A DNA stretch of 64,000 nt, taken from NCBI GenBank assembly GCA_018433775.1, contig JAHDQN010000037.1:1-64000 (forward strand), in the 5' to 3' direction. How positions within the stretch are numbered: the stretch's first letter is position 1; each line of letters opens with the position of its first letter. This stretch comes from Deltaproteobacteria bacterium (lineage in GTDB: Bacteria > Desulfobacterota > Desulfomonilia > UBA1062). This document shows positions 1 through 8,120 of this stretch, in pieces. The position numbers and the translations under genes are program-made. The notes under the pieces are model-generated. The model did not search any database. It was not told the DNA's origin and worked only from the letters and a program-made list of their open reading frames with translations.

Positions 1-37
1 ATGAAATTACGAGGTATGGTGTGGGTCTGCCGGGGGT

Positions 38-238
38 TTGCGTGACAGATTGGCAGCAGGGGTGCTTCCGCCCGGGCAGGCCTGTGCCAAAATGGCAAAA
101 TCCCCCGGCGAAGACCGGCAAATCCGCGACATTCTGGCAGCGAAACATGCTTTTAAAGTGCCTGTGATCGAAAAGGATCCCTTGGATATGATTCTGGACA
201 CGATCGAGCATGGAGAGAACAGTGGTGCATCGGACTAG
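38..238 (+). CDS. short hypothetical ORF, possibly a gene remnant
   Basis: A 66-codon open frame from a TTG, or about 48 codons from the ATG at 92, closed by TAG at 236-238. An in-frame stop at 2-4 rules out a longer frame reaching the window edge. The C-terminal half looks protein-like (Asp/Glu/Ile-rich, ending GENSGASD), but I recognise no family and see no convincing ribosome binding site. It may be the tail of a gene broken by a frameshift near the window edge. A 13-bp palindrome (TGCCAAAATGGCA, 85-97) lies inside it. Weak call. Confidence 0.25.
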   Translation: MRDRLAAGVLPPGQACAKMAKSPGEDRQIRDILAAKHAFKVPVIEKDPLDMILDTIEHGENSGASD

Positions 239-295
239 GCAGGCCCCTTCCCGGAACAGGGCGTACCCGTGCGTGTTCGGGAGCCTCTTCTCCAG

Positions 296-1693
296 CTAAT
301 GTGAACCCGTCCCCGAATTGATCCGGACACCCATGTCCTCGTAGGCGGAGAGTCGCGACTGGAAGCTGCTGATGAGCATCCCGTTGTCGTCCACATAGTC
401 GTAGATCACGGCCTCGTCCTTTCCTTCGGTCACCCGGAGCACGCGGCCGATATACTGCTTCACCCTGCCGGTGAACCGGATGGGGGTGGCGAGGAAGATG
501 GAGCTCAGGGTCTTGAGGTCGAAGCCCTCGCCGATGAGCTGGGAGGTGGCGACGAGAACGTGGGTGCGGGAGCGGTTCAGCCGTTCAACGAGCTCGCTCC
601 GCCTGGCCATGGGGACCGAACCGGTGAGGAGCGAGGCCTCTACGCCCGAGGACGAGATCATCCGGTGGAGTTCCTCGCAGTGGGAAACCCGGTCGGAGAT
701 GACGAGCGCAATGCCGCTTTGCCTGGAGCGGACATGATCGGCCACGTCGCGGGCAATGACGGTGTTGCGCTCATGGTCCGCGATCAGGGTGGAGATCATC
801 GACTGGTACTCGTCCGCGTCGAAATAATACGCGCACCGGGTCTTGCGCACCTTCAGGGTCGCCCGCATGATCCTGTCGATTTCCTGGAGCTCGCGGGGAA
901 GGATCGTGTGGAGACGGTCTCCCAGATAGAAATAGATGAGCCGGGTGAGCTTGTCGCGGCGGTATGGGGTTGCGGAGAGGCCGAGCATGAACGAGGTGTC
1001 GAGCCCGCCCACCACCTCGGTGAAGGTCCGGGCAGGCGTGTGATGGCACTCGTCCACGACCACGTGGCCGATCGTGGGCTTCACCTCGTCCATGACTCTG
1101 TGGAGCGAGTTGATGATGGCGATGGTGAGCCATCTGCCGATATCCTTCCTGCCGTCGCCGATCAGGCCTATCTGGTCTTCGCCAACATCCAGAAACTCGG
1201 TTGCCCGCCTGAACCACTGATACATGAGCTCCTTGGTGTGCACGACCACCAGGGCCCGCTGTTTCCTGCGGGCGATGATACTGAGCGCGATCACGGTCTT
1301 GCCTGCCCCTGGCGGCGCCTCGAGCACCCCGAACCTCCGGGAGGAGAGGTCCCTGACCGCAGCGAGCTGATAGGGGTGGAGGCGTGCCCGGAAACCGAAA
1401 TCCACGGGATCGAGCGTGCGCGTCCGGTCCACGACCAGATATGGGCGCCGGCCGAGCCTGCCGAGGAGATGGTTGATATAGCCACGGGGGAGCAGGAGCA
1501 CGCCGTTGTGCCGCCGGTAGTAGGCGAGCATCTCGGGCTGGAAGTTTCTCCTCCTGCTCCTGCTGTATTTCTCAACCTGCTCCCATTTGGGATTGGGCAG
1601 GGTGAGGTCCGCCTCGATACGCTTGATCAGCTCCGGCGGGAGATCCGCTTCGAGGATGCGCACGGCGTTGTCCACATGGACGGTGATCTCCAT
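296..1693 (-). CDS. DEAD/DEAH-type superfamily 2 helicase, XPB/Rad25-like
   Basis: A 465-residue SF2 helicase that probably couples ATP hydrolysis to DNA strand separation or translocation. Visible motifs are Walker A EAPPGAGKT (about 125-133), the DEAH-box variant DECH (214-217), motif III SAT (240-242), a second RecA lobe with GEGFDL (388-393), and motif VI QYIGRVLR (413-420). The N-terminal 100 residues carry no recognised motif. There is no attached nuclease, and no restriction-modification gene nearby, so a repair or transcription-linked role is more likely than restriction. That role is inferred. The gene lies 45 bp downstream of a VOC-family gene on the same strand and may be cotranscribed. 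The ATG is preceded by GGAGGG at slightly long spacing. Confidence 0.88.
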   Translation of the reverse strand: MEITVHVDNAVRILEADLPPELIKRIEADLTLPNPKWEQVEKYSRSRRRNFQPEMLAYYRRHNGVLLLPRGYINHLLGRLGRRPYLVVDRTRTLDPVDFGFRARLHPYQLAAVRDLSSRRFGVLEAPPGAGKTVIALSIIARRKQRALVVVHTKELMYQWFRRATEFLDVGEDQIGLIGDGRKDIGRWLTIAIINSLHRVMDEVKPTIGHVVVDECHHTPARTFTEVVGGLDTSFMLGLSATPYRRDKLTRLIYFYLGDRLHTILPRELQEIDRIMRATLKVRKTRCAYYFDADEYQSMISTLIADHERNTVIARDVADHVRSRQSGIALVISDRVSHCEELHRMISSSGVEASLLTGSVPMARRSELVERLNRSRTHVLVATSQLIGEGFDLKTLSSIFLATPIRFTGRVKQYIGRVLRVTEGKDEAVIYDYVDDNGMLISSFQSRLSAYEDMGVRINSGTGSH

Positions 1694-1738
1694 GGCTTCT
1701 TCAGTTCCCTCCGGATGGGCGGACTTGATCGGGCATGG

Positions 1739-2314
1739 TCATGAGATCGTGTTTTTCAGGTCATCCATGAGTCGCTCGACCTCCTGAGCGCTCAACTCGA
1801 TCGTCACCGTGCCGCCGCCCGGGTGGGCAAAAGTCAGGTCCGCACCCGAGTCTTTCTTCTTGAGCAGCCATTTTTTCTCTCCAGGCATCCTCTCCTGGGG
1901 AGAGATCCAGTCGTCGGGCCGGAACTCAGCGATCTGGATGAGCACGCCGAAGGCGTCTCTCGGGTGAATGAACAGCTCCTTCCACACCGGCCCGTAGTCG
2001 TTGAACCCGAAATAAGGGATCCCGCTTTCTTCAAGGATTTGCCGGGCCCGATAGATGTCGGACGTCTGCAGGTTGATATGGTGGACACCTCCCTGCCGGT
2101 CTTTGAGAAACCCGTCCAGAAAGCTGCCCTCTGAGGTGGGGGTGAGAAGCTCGAACCTGCTCAGGTCGCCCAGTGAAAAGATCTGCCACAGGTACTTCAT
2201 GGAGCCGTCTTCTGCATAGGCCCCCGGGACGGCGCCCAGAAGCCTGGTGAAAAAGGCGGACGCCTTCTCGTAGTCCTGTACTGCAAGTGAGACATGGTCG
2301 ATTCGTAAAATCAT
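1739..2314 (-). CDS. VOC (glyoxalase-fold) family protein
   Basis: A 191-residue vicinal-oxygen-chelate protein. It opens with MILRIDHVSLAVQDYEKA, the usual first beta-alpha unit of methylmalonyl-CoA epimerase and glyoxalase I relatives. A second module begins near residue 80 with GGVHHINLQTSD, where the paired His would be a metal ligand. The substrate cannot be told from sequence. A possible upstream ATG at 2335 is rejected because AGGAG sits about 8 nt before the ATG at 2314. The last 35 residues (after EKKWLLKKK) extend past the usual fold. It is probably transcribed with the helicase gene downstream. Confidence 0.82.
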   Translation of the reverse strand: MILRIDHVSLAVQDYEKASAFFTRLLGAVPGAYAEDGSMKYLWQIFSLGDLSRFELLTPTSEGSFLDGFLKDRQGGVHHINLQTSDIYRARQILEESGIPYFGFNDYGPVWKELFIHPRDAFGVLIQIAEFRPDDWISPQERMPGEKKWLLKKKDSGADLTFAHPGGGTVTIELSAQEVERLMDDLKNTIS

Positions 2315-2580
2315 GGGGAACGCTCCTGATGACATGATCTTTCTTCGTATAGGAAAGACCGGCGGCCCGTCAAATGGTTTATGGGTCCGTCCCTGGAGGA
2401 TCCTGCCGCTGATCGGGTCCGCTGCAGGGTTTCCGCCGGCCGTGCAGTTCGAACCGAACCTGAAGGCCGCATCATGGGGTCAGGTCTTGTTGGATTCGAG
2501 CAGGGCCGATATGCTCGTTCACGGAACCCGCTTATTCCGTTCCGCCCGGGCATACCCTTCCGGGAGCCCCGGAGTGAGGA
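2315..2580. other. intergenic region
   Basis: About 266 bp between two minus-strand genes. Apart from the ribosome binding site of the downstream VOC gene I see no gene, strong hairpin or clear promoter. Confidence 0.5.
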
Positions 2581-3897
2581 TCAGGGATCAGGCCGGGGCA
2601 GGGGACCGGAACCTTTTTGAAGCTTGTCCACGAGATCTCTGATGTTTCCGTCCCGGTGGGTGAAATTCACTGCCACCCCGCTCGGGGTGGTTCTCAGCAC
2701 TCTGCCCCTGGCCATGAAGAATTCCCCGGGATTCTTTCCGAAGAGGTTCGCGCTGATATACCTGCCTCTGGCATAGGGCTTCCGGGTGATGAGGAACATG
2801 CCGCTCTCGCTGATATTGGTGACATAACCCGGCATGGAGGTGTCGTCGCCCTGGGCCTTGTATACGATCTCGAGCATCAGCGGGTAGCGCCTGGCCTTGC
2901 GCTTGTCGGCGAGGAGGCCGCGCGCTTTTGTTGAACCGACCTCATCCGATACGGCCTGAGCAATGGGCGTGTAGGCAATGCCGAGCTCCCGGGCGGCCTT
3001 GCCGCCGTCCGCCGAGACGCCCTCACGCAGCGTATCGAGATAATCCCGTGACAGTCCCCTGAAAGGGGGCCTTCCAAGGATACCGGCCATGACGGCGAAG
3101 GCCGTGCCCATGATCCTGACAGTTGAGCCGGACATGCTTCCGCGTGACAGCCTGGTATCTGAGGACGCCTCGACCATTGCCGCAAGACGGCGGATGGAGA
3201 TGCACTCGCCCGAGATGAAATACCGCTGCCCGGGCAGGACAGGTCTGCTCAGGATTTGGCAAACCGCCTCGACCACGTCACGGACGTGCACAAAGGCATG
3301 AACGGAATTGAGGAACGCCCGGTGCACCCTTACGGTATCGAGCAGCCTCCCGACAAAGGAGGTCCCGCACCCGGAGGATCGGGCGCCAAGAACCACGGCG
3401 GGGCAGCACACCACGAGGGGGAGACCTTTCATGACATGAAGACCCCAGGCGATCCGTTCGGCCTCGTACTTGGTTCTGGCGTATTCACTGAACCGGACAG
3501 GGCCGACCATGCTCTCTTCGGTGAACGGCCTCCGGGCGGGCCTGCCGTAGACATGCAGGGTGCTCATGTGGACCACGCGGGATATGTGCGCCTCCAGGGC
3601 GCATTCCATGACATTGCGCGTGCCCTCGGTATTGACCCGGCTGTAGGTTTCCCTGTCGGGCTCCCAGAAGGATGTTGCAGCGGCCAGATGGACCAGGGCG
3701 TCGCACCCCGACATGCCGGGCAGGAGCGACCTGCGGTCCTGCACATCTCCCAGGACGAGCTCCGCACCGATGTTTTCGAGCTCGCGGATTGAGCTCGACC
3801 TTCTCACGAGGCAAACCAGGCCGTGGCCGCGAGAGGCGAGATCCCTGGCCAGATGAGTACCGATAAAACCAGTGGCACCGGTGAGAAAGATCTTCAT
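2581..3897 (-). CDS. NAD-dependent epimerase/dehydratase fused to a C-terminal PilZ domain
   Basis: A 438-residue two-domain protein. Residues 1 to about 325 form an extended short-chain dehydrogenase: GATGFIG nucleotide-binding loop (7-13), LVHLAAAT (68-75), and catalytic YARTK (Y139, K143). It resembles hopanoid/sterol-type or sugar-nucleotide epimerases. Residues about 331-420 form a PilZ domain with both c-di-GMP motifs: RKARR (R333 and R337, the RxxxR motif) and NISESG (361-366, the (D/N)xSxxG motif). The natural reading is an oxidoreductase under direct c-di-GMP control. The fold and motifs are visible; the substrate and the control are inferred. No neighbouring gene identifies the pathway. 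The ATG at 3897 is preceded by an A/G-poor GGGGTGG stretch. Confidence 0.88.
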   Translation of the reverse strand: MKIFLTGATGFIGTHLARDLASRGHGLVCLVRRSSSIRELENIGAELVLGDVQDRRSLLPGMSGCDALVHLAAATSFWEPDRETYSRVNTEGTRNVMECALEAHISRVVHMSTLHVYGRPARRPFTEESMVGPVRFSEYARTKYEAERIAWGLHVMKGLPLVVCCPAVVLGARSSGCGTSFVGRLLDTVRVHRAFLNSVHAFVHVRDVVEAVCQILSRPVLPGQRYFISGECISIRRLAAMVEASSDTRLSRGSMSGSTVRIMGTAFAVMAGILGRPPFRGLSRDYLDTLREGVSADGGKAARELGIAYTPIAQAVSDEVGSTKARGLLADKRKARRYPLMLEIVYKAQGDDTSMPGYVTNISESGMFLITRKPYARGRYISANLFGKNPGEFFMARGRVLRTTPSGVAVNFTHRDGNIRDLVDKLQKGSGPLPRPDP

Positions 3898-4209
3898 GCC
3901 ACCCCCTTTTCATGATCACACAATTACAAACATGGTCTACTTTTCCACACGCATCGCAGCCTGAAGGAAGACCGCCCGGAGACATCTGTATGAGTGGAAA
4001 GGGTCAAATAATTACAGAACATACTACCCCGAGTTGGAATGAATTTCAAGAACCGAATGTCCTGTATGAGCTGCTCGACATCGATGCGCGGCGGGCCGGG
4101 TCCGCACGTGCTGCACGGATGCGGCGTGCCGTGCCCAAGCGCATGCACGGCAGACGGGCCGGCGGAGGAGGAATCTTCTCTGCAAGGGGCCGGAGTTACG
4201 CCCGTCCGC
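3898..4209. other. intergenic region, 312 bp
   Basis: Lies between two minus-strand genes. It has an AT-richer part at about 3905-4030 that could hold the promoter of the epimerase-PilZ gene. I see no open frame with coding character and no strong inverted repeat. Confidence 0.45.
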
Positions 4210-4953
4210 TCACACCTCGATGACCATTCCGTCATGCGCACACTCGAATTCCAGAGAGCCGCACCTCTCGATCATGGTGTTTCCCAGGTGGGTCAGCACG
4301 ATACGCCGGCAGTCCAGCTCGTGACGATGATCGAGCAGCGTGAGATAGTTGATATGGTTGCCTGCGGCCTGACGGTATTCATAGGTCTCGCAGATAAAGA
4401 GGTCCGCGCCCCGGGAGATCTCGGGGAGTACATGGCTCCACTCGGTGTCGCCGGAATAGGCAATCACGGTTCCCTTGCAGTCGATCCTCAGCGAGAGGGG
4501 ATGAGCCATGGGGGAGTGGGCTGCGGGATATGCCCTGACCCATATATCGCCGATCTGCAGGGACTTTCCGGCGGAGATGACCGGGAAATCGGGCCAGAAG
4601 CCCGATCGGATGTCTCCGGGGCCGGGAAAGAGGAGATTCAGGAGCCCTTCCACGCGGGGCTCCAGATCCCCGGGCCCTGCAATGGTCAGTGCCTTATCAC
4701 GGGTGCCGGTGACCTGGATTTCCTTGATGAGAAAGGGCAGGCCGCAGAAGTGGTCTCCGTGAAGGTGCGATATGACGATCGTGTCGATATCCGAAGAATC
4801 GATCCCCTGGCGCTTCATGCCGCTCAGGGCGGTCGCCCCGCAGTCGATGAGCAACCCGGACTCCCCGGTTCGGAACATGACACAGCTCTGAAGCCTTCCG
4901 CCGCTGCCGAAGGCATCGCCTGAACCGAAAAAGCAGACCTTCAAGGAGCTCAT
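4210..4953 (-). CDS. MBL-fold metallo-hydrolase, RNase Z/ElaC-like
   Basis: A 247-residue metallo-beta-lactamase-fold hydrolase. Metal ligands are visible in order: HLHGDH (H63, H65, D67, H68), H146 in the AAHSPM segment, D169 in YSGDTE, and H221 in LTHLG. The start FFGSGDAFGSGGR and the layout resemble RNase Z and related phosphodiesterases, but the long flexible arm of true tRNase Z is not evident. It may therefore be a general phosphodiesterase or a small-molecule hydrolase. It stands alone, with a large gap on each side. Confidence 0.85.
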   Translation of the reverse strand: MSSLKVCFFGSGDAFGSGGRLQSCVMFRTGESGLLIDCGATALSGMKRQGIDSSDIDTIVISHLHGDHFCGLPFLIKEIQVTGTRDKALTIAGPGDLEPRVEGLLNLLFPGPGDIRSGFWPDFPVISAGKSLQIGDIWVRAYPAAHSPMAHPLSLRIDCKGTVIAYSGDTEWSHVLPEISRGADLFICETYEYRQAAGNHINYLTLLDHRHELDCRRIVLTHLGNTMIERCGSLEFECAHDGMVIEV

Positions 4954-5295
4954 AATGATAATTCTCCTGCCGTTCCCGGGACTCTGTACGGAAATCCGGA
5001 ACGTTCATCAGTACATGGTCTGTTATAGTATGCGTATTTCCTCAAGGTATCAATACCGCTGAATGGGTTGTCGTGCGTAAAAGGCACGTGCGTGCCGGGC
5101 GAGGTGGGCGGTGGGGCCGAGGGGCTGTTCCCGAGAAGGAGGCCGGCGATGGCGATCCCTCGTGCCGCCGCCTGTGTGCGGATGTTCCGGGGGAAAGCGT
5201 GAATCACAGAACCGGTCAGGGAGTAGAACAGCCAAGGCGAGAGCAGGTGAAGCGCCCTTGCCCGTGCCGTGCCGTCCCTGACGGTGCGGGAATCG
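4954..5295. other. intergenic region, 342 bp
   Basis: Non-coding stretch between the tiny-membrane-protein cluster and the MBL hydrolase. A weak GC-rich hairpin can be drawn at about 5267-5290 (CCGCACCGTC against GACGGCACGG, with mismatches) just past the 35-residue gene on the minus strand. There is no T-run. I see no gene. Confidence 0.4.
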
Positions 5296-5403
5296 TTATT
5301 TGGCTCGGTAGGCGGCAGGCTCCCTGTTCGTCATCCTGGTTATAAACCGATAGCCGATGGCGATAAAGAACACGGCGCCCGTGGCGGCCAGTGCAATAGT
5401 CAT
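5296..5403 (-). CDS. 35-residue membrane miniprotein
   Basis: Starts MTIALAATGAVFFIAIGYRF and ends in a charged tail (TNREPAAYRAK). A single membrane segment is predicted at residues 3-21. GAAAGGAG lies 9 nt before the ATG, and the ATG overlaps the stop of the upstream AtpZ-like gene as ATGA, so translational coupling is likely. The hydrophobic segment echoes that of the 58-residue protein at 5644-5820 (both have a G..F...IG-RF pattern), hinting at a shared origin. The function is unknown. The coupling and good ribosome binding site are the reasons to call it real. Confidence 0.6.
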   Translation of the reverse strand: MTIALAATGAVFFIAIGYRFITRMTNREPAAYRAK

Positions 5404-5630
5404 GACGATCTGCTCCTTTCTGCAGCAGCCTCATGCAGGAAACCCCTGAAGCCAAGAATGATCCCGACGACAAGCCCCAGCAGGGTGAAGTTCGGTGCCA
5501 TGTCCGTGACCTTGTCCAGGTAGAGCCCTCCGTAGAGGCCCAGGAAGGTCATGATCACCAGCACGAAGCCGTAAGCGCTGATTCTCGTGAACCGTGCAAA
5601 CAGGGTACGGTTCGGTCTCTGTCGCTTCAT
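5400..5630 (-). CDS. AtpZ/AtpI-family small membrane protein
   Basis: A 76-residue protein with two membrane segments (about 17-35 and 46-63). The segment FLGLYGGLYLDKV followed by FTLLGLVVGIILGFRGF matches the AtpZ/AtpI pattern (a G-x-x-x-G-x-x-L-D hairpin, then G-x-x-x-G-F). AtpZ and AtpI normally sit ahead of F-type ATP synthase genes, where they aid assembly or Mg2+ handling. Here no ATP synthase gene is in sight, so it is an orphan copy. It follows the 58-residue gene by 13 bp and overlaps the 35-residue gene by ATGA, forming a three-gene unit. Confidence 0.75.
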   Translation of the reverse strand: MKRQRPNRTLFARFTRISAYGFVLVIMTFLGLYGGLYLDKVTDMAPNFTLLGLVVGIILGFRGFLHEAAAERSRSS

Positions 5631-5643
5631 ACGGGCATGGTCC

Positions 5644-5820
5644 CTAAAAGAGCTGGGCTATGATCTGCCGGGCCGGACCGGTATTGATACCAACCAGCAT
5701 CACGATGAGCACGAACACCGCCGTTGCCTCCACCGGGGTCAGACCCAGCACCCGGTACATGAACCTGATGCCGATCCCTGTCAGAAACAAGCAGCCGATT
5801 ACTATCCAGAGGGCAATCAT
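5644..5820 (-). CDS. 58-residue two-segment membrane protein
   Basis: Starts MIALWIVIGCLFLTGIGIRF and has two likely membrane segments (2-19 and 30-46). The start at 5820 is supported by AAGGAG 7 nt upstream; a longer reading to 5877 lacks such a site. It is the first gene of a three-gene unit with the AtpZ-like protein and the 35-residue protein. I recognise no family. A structural or assembly partner of a membrane complex is a reasonable guess, but only that. Confidence 0.65.
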   Translation of the reverse strand: MIALWIVIGCLFLTGIGIRFMYRVLGLTPVEATAVFVLIVMLVGINTGPARQIIAQLF

Positions 5821-6252
5821 GGTCTTTCTCCTTTTCAATAATTTTTCTGCCGGTGTAAGGGGCAAGATCCATGCCATGGATAAAATGGAAATAAGTAAAT
5901 GATTATATTATTAAAAACAGACAATATTCCCATGTCTTGTGACATATTGGCAAAAACGGGGCAGGCTTTCGGGAAGGCATTTGCCAAAATGACAAAAACA
6001 GTCGATTCAGCAGCCGCGGCTTGACAATTTGTCAATACCTGCATCGCCAAGCGGCACTGCACCGGCCTTTCAGGTGCAGACATGACCCAAGCGGCCCCGT
6101 TCGCAAGGGCCTTTCCCGGTGAGCACCCACCGTGAACCTGCCGCGCACCGGCGGTGTGGTCCCGTGCACGATCAGGGGCAGGGTGTGCCTTTGATCGCGC
6201 GCGGAGAAGGCGCAGACGGCGCGCGGCAGGCAAACGAACACCAGGGAAGGGC
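5821..6252. promoter_or_regulatory. regulatory intergenic region with several inverted repeats
   Basis: A 432-bp region upstream of the tiny membrane gene cluster. It holds an AT-rich patch (5898-5925) plausible as a promoter. There is a 15-bp palindrome TTGACAATTTGTCAA (6021-6035) and a pair of inverted 8-mers, TTGGCAAA (5947-5954) and TTTGCCAA (5990-5997), 35 bp apart. The palindrome resembles CRP/FNR-type sites in general form; the actual regulator is unknown. I see no gene here. Confidence 0.4.
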
Positions 6253-6972
6253 CTACCGGGCGATCTCGTAGGTGAGGTTCACATACGATTCCACGGTGAT
6301 CTGCCCCGGAAGGATCGGGGTGACGGCCTCGCCTTCGGCAAGGGCCAGCTCCATGCCTCCCGGCTGCATCATGTTCGGCACGAATTGGATATAGGTGATC
6401 CCCTTGAGGCTTAAGCCCGCTGCCTTTGCCAGGACCTCTGCGTTCTCGACCGCATTCTCCAGCGCCATGGCGGCAGCCTGCCTCTGCAGTGCATCGCTGT
6501 CGCTGCGGGAGAAGGAGAGGGACCCCACCCGGGTTGCCCCGGCCGCGACAGCCGCATCGATGAGCTCGCCGATTCTTTCGATCCGGCCGGTCTTGACCAC
6601 GATCGAATTGCTGACCCGGTAGGCCTTGGGGGTGAACCCGGAGCTCGATGCGTCCGGCTTATCCTCCCTCTCATGGACCGGCTGGATATGAAAGCTCGAC
6701 GTTGACAGGGTGATGTCCTGTTCCGCTTTCTGCTTCAGTGCCCGGATGACCCTGTCCGCGAGCTTTGCGTTCCTTTCAACGGCAGAGGCCGCCTTTGCCT
6801 CTGACGTCTCGACCGTAAAGGTGATGATCGCCTGGTTCGGGGCCACGCTCATCACGGCCTGGCCGGTGACGTCCATGGACGTCCCGGGCTGACGGTCCTG
6901 TGCACCGGCAGGTAGCGTCAGCAGGGCGAACAGAACCGTGAGCACGCCGATGGTACGGTACTCTCTTTTCAT
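6253..6972 (-). CDS. SIMPL domain (DUF541, YggE-like) periplasmic protein
   Basis: A 239-residue secreted protein. It has a signal peptide of about 25 residues (MKREYRTIGVLTVLFALLTL, then an A-x-A-like cut near PAGAQ). The SIMPL domain follows, from GQAVMSVAPNQAIITFTVE through a long helical part to VNLTYEIAR. YggE homologues are periplasmic and linked to oxidative-stress tolerance, but their biochemical role is unclear. The start at 6972 is set by AAGGAGGGAGCT before the ATG; a longer frame back to 7068 lacks a signal peptide at its N-terminus. It is divergent from plsC. Confidence 0.88.
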   Translation of the reverse strand: MKREYRTIGVLTVLFALLTLPAGAQDRQPGTSMDVTGQAVMSVAPNQAIITFTVETSEAKAASAVERNAKLADRVIRALKQKAEQDITLSTSSFHIQPVHEREDKPDASSSGFTPKAYRVSNSIVVKTGRIERIGELIDAAVAAGATRVGSLSFSRSDSDALQRQAAAMALENAVENAEVLAKAAGLSLKGITYIQFVPNMMQPGGMELALAEGEAVTPILPGQITVESYVNLTYEIAR

Positions 6973-7138
6973 AGCTCCCTCCTTGAAAAATATGATGGGA
7001 CGCGGTGATGCTGTATCCACCATGTGACAATGCTTCCCAACCCATTGAGAATGGATGGATACTACCACATGCCGGGGTGGAAAAAATGATGAAAATATAT
7101 CTCATGGGGTATTCACAAGCGCGGTTTTTTTGAGTATA

Positions 7139-7894
7139 ATGAAATTGCACATGGTTAAGGCACCTTCGGTCATCATCGCTGCCGCCAAGGTTTTCTGGAT
7201 AAGCCTTTGCGCTGTGTTTATCAGCCTGGTGCTCTTCGTGCCCGTGACACTTGCCGCGGTCACGAGCTCGACCGGGAATCTGGCCTTTACGCTCTCGAAG
7301 CAGTGGGCGCGTTTCATGCTGTACGCCACCGGCGTGAAGGTGGTGATCAGAAACCGCGAAAAGATTCGTCCGGGCACCTCATACATCGTCATCGCGAACC
7401 ACCAGTCCGAGTACGATATTCTCGCCCTGGTCACCAGCCTGAGAATCCAGTACCGGTGGATCATCAAGAAAGAGCTGCGAAGGGTTCCCCTGTTCGGGTA
7501 TGCCCTGTATGTTTCACGCAATATCTTTATCGACCGGTCCGATCCGGGCAAGGCCATCGAGAGCATCCACGCCGGGATGGACCGCCTCCCGCCCGGCACA
7601 AGCGTGCTGTTTTTCGCCGAGGGTTCCCGGTCGCCGGACGGGACCATCCGGGAATTCAAGAAGGGCGGATTCGTCACGGCCCTTCAAGAGGGCTTTCCCA
7701 TCCTGCCCGTGACCGTCAACGGGTCGCGGAAGGTGCTGCCTAAGAAGAGCCTGGTCTTCCGGCCGGGCACCATCGAGGTCGTGGTGGGAGACCCGGTCGA
7801 GACATCCGGCCTCACCAGGGACAATCTTCCGGAGCTCATGGAGCGGGTGAGGGGTGTGATCGTGGGCAATCACCGGCTCGACGATCTCCAATGA
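7139..7894 (+). CDS. plsC: 1-acyl-sn-glycerol-3-phosphate acyltransferase (PlsC-like)
   Basis: About 251 residues from the ATG at 7139. Adds the second acyl chain to lysophosphatidate in phospholipid synthesis at the inner membrane. Shows an N-terminal membrane segment (residues about 10-40), acyltransferase block I NHQSEYD (H88 and D93, the HX4D motif), block II around NIFIDR, block III FFAEGSRS (E161), and block IV ILPVTVNGS. The start is uncertain: an ATG at 7151 is also possible, and only GAG is present ahead of 7139. Monocistronic; a weak terminator follows. Confidence 0.87.
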   Translation: MKLHMVKAPSVIIAAAKVFWISLCAVFISLVLFVPVTLAAVTSSTGNLAFTLSKQWARFMLYATGVKVVIRNREKIRPGTSYIVIANHQSEYDILALVTSLRIQYRWIIKKELRRVPLFGYALYVSRNIFIDRSDPGKAIESIHAGMDRLPPGTSVLFFAEGSRSPDGTIREFKKGGFVTALQEGFPILPVTVNGSRKVLPKKSLVFRPGTIEVVVGDPVETSGLTRDNLPELMERVRGVIVGNHRLDDLQ

Positions 7895-7926
7895 AAACAT
7901 CCGGAGTTTTCTGACGGGCCTTGACG

Positions 7927-7956
7927 AGCCGAGGCTGGATCGGCTATAGGTTTTTT
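7927..7956 (+). terminator. possible intrinsic terminator after plsC
   Basis: A 6-bp stem AGCCGA (7927-7932) / TCGGCT (7940-7945) with a 7-nt loop, then TATAGG-like sequence and TTTTTT (7951-7956). The stem is short and the T-run begins 5 nt late, so this is a modest call. Confidence 0.4.
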
Positions 7957-8120
7957 CATTGCGGAGTATGTGCCTTTGGGGCTCTCTTCCCGGGACCCCG
8001 CGGCAGACATGATGCCGGTCTGAGGAAGGCCGGCTGAAGATGAAGGAGCACGCGGATTCACGAGATACTGATCCTGTTTTACCGCGTCTCGGATTCGACA
8101 ACTAGAGTGAGGAAAGTATC

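Noticed and set aside
560-1744. Long plus-strand open frame (394 codons) opposite the helicase gene
   Set aside because: It mirrors the helicase coding strand; high GC keeps it open. Its protein is rich in Gly, Arg, Glu and His with no motif, and no ribosome site precedes it.
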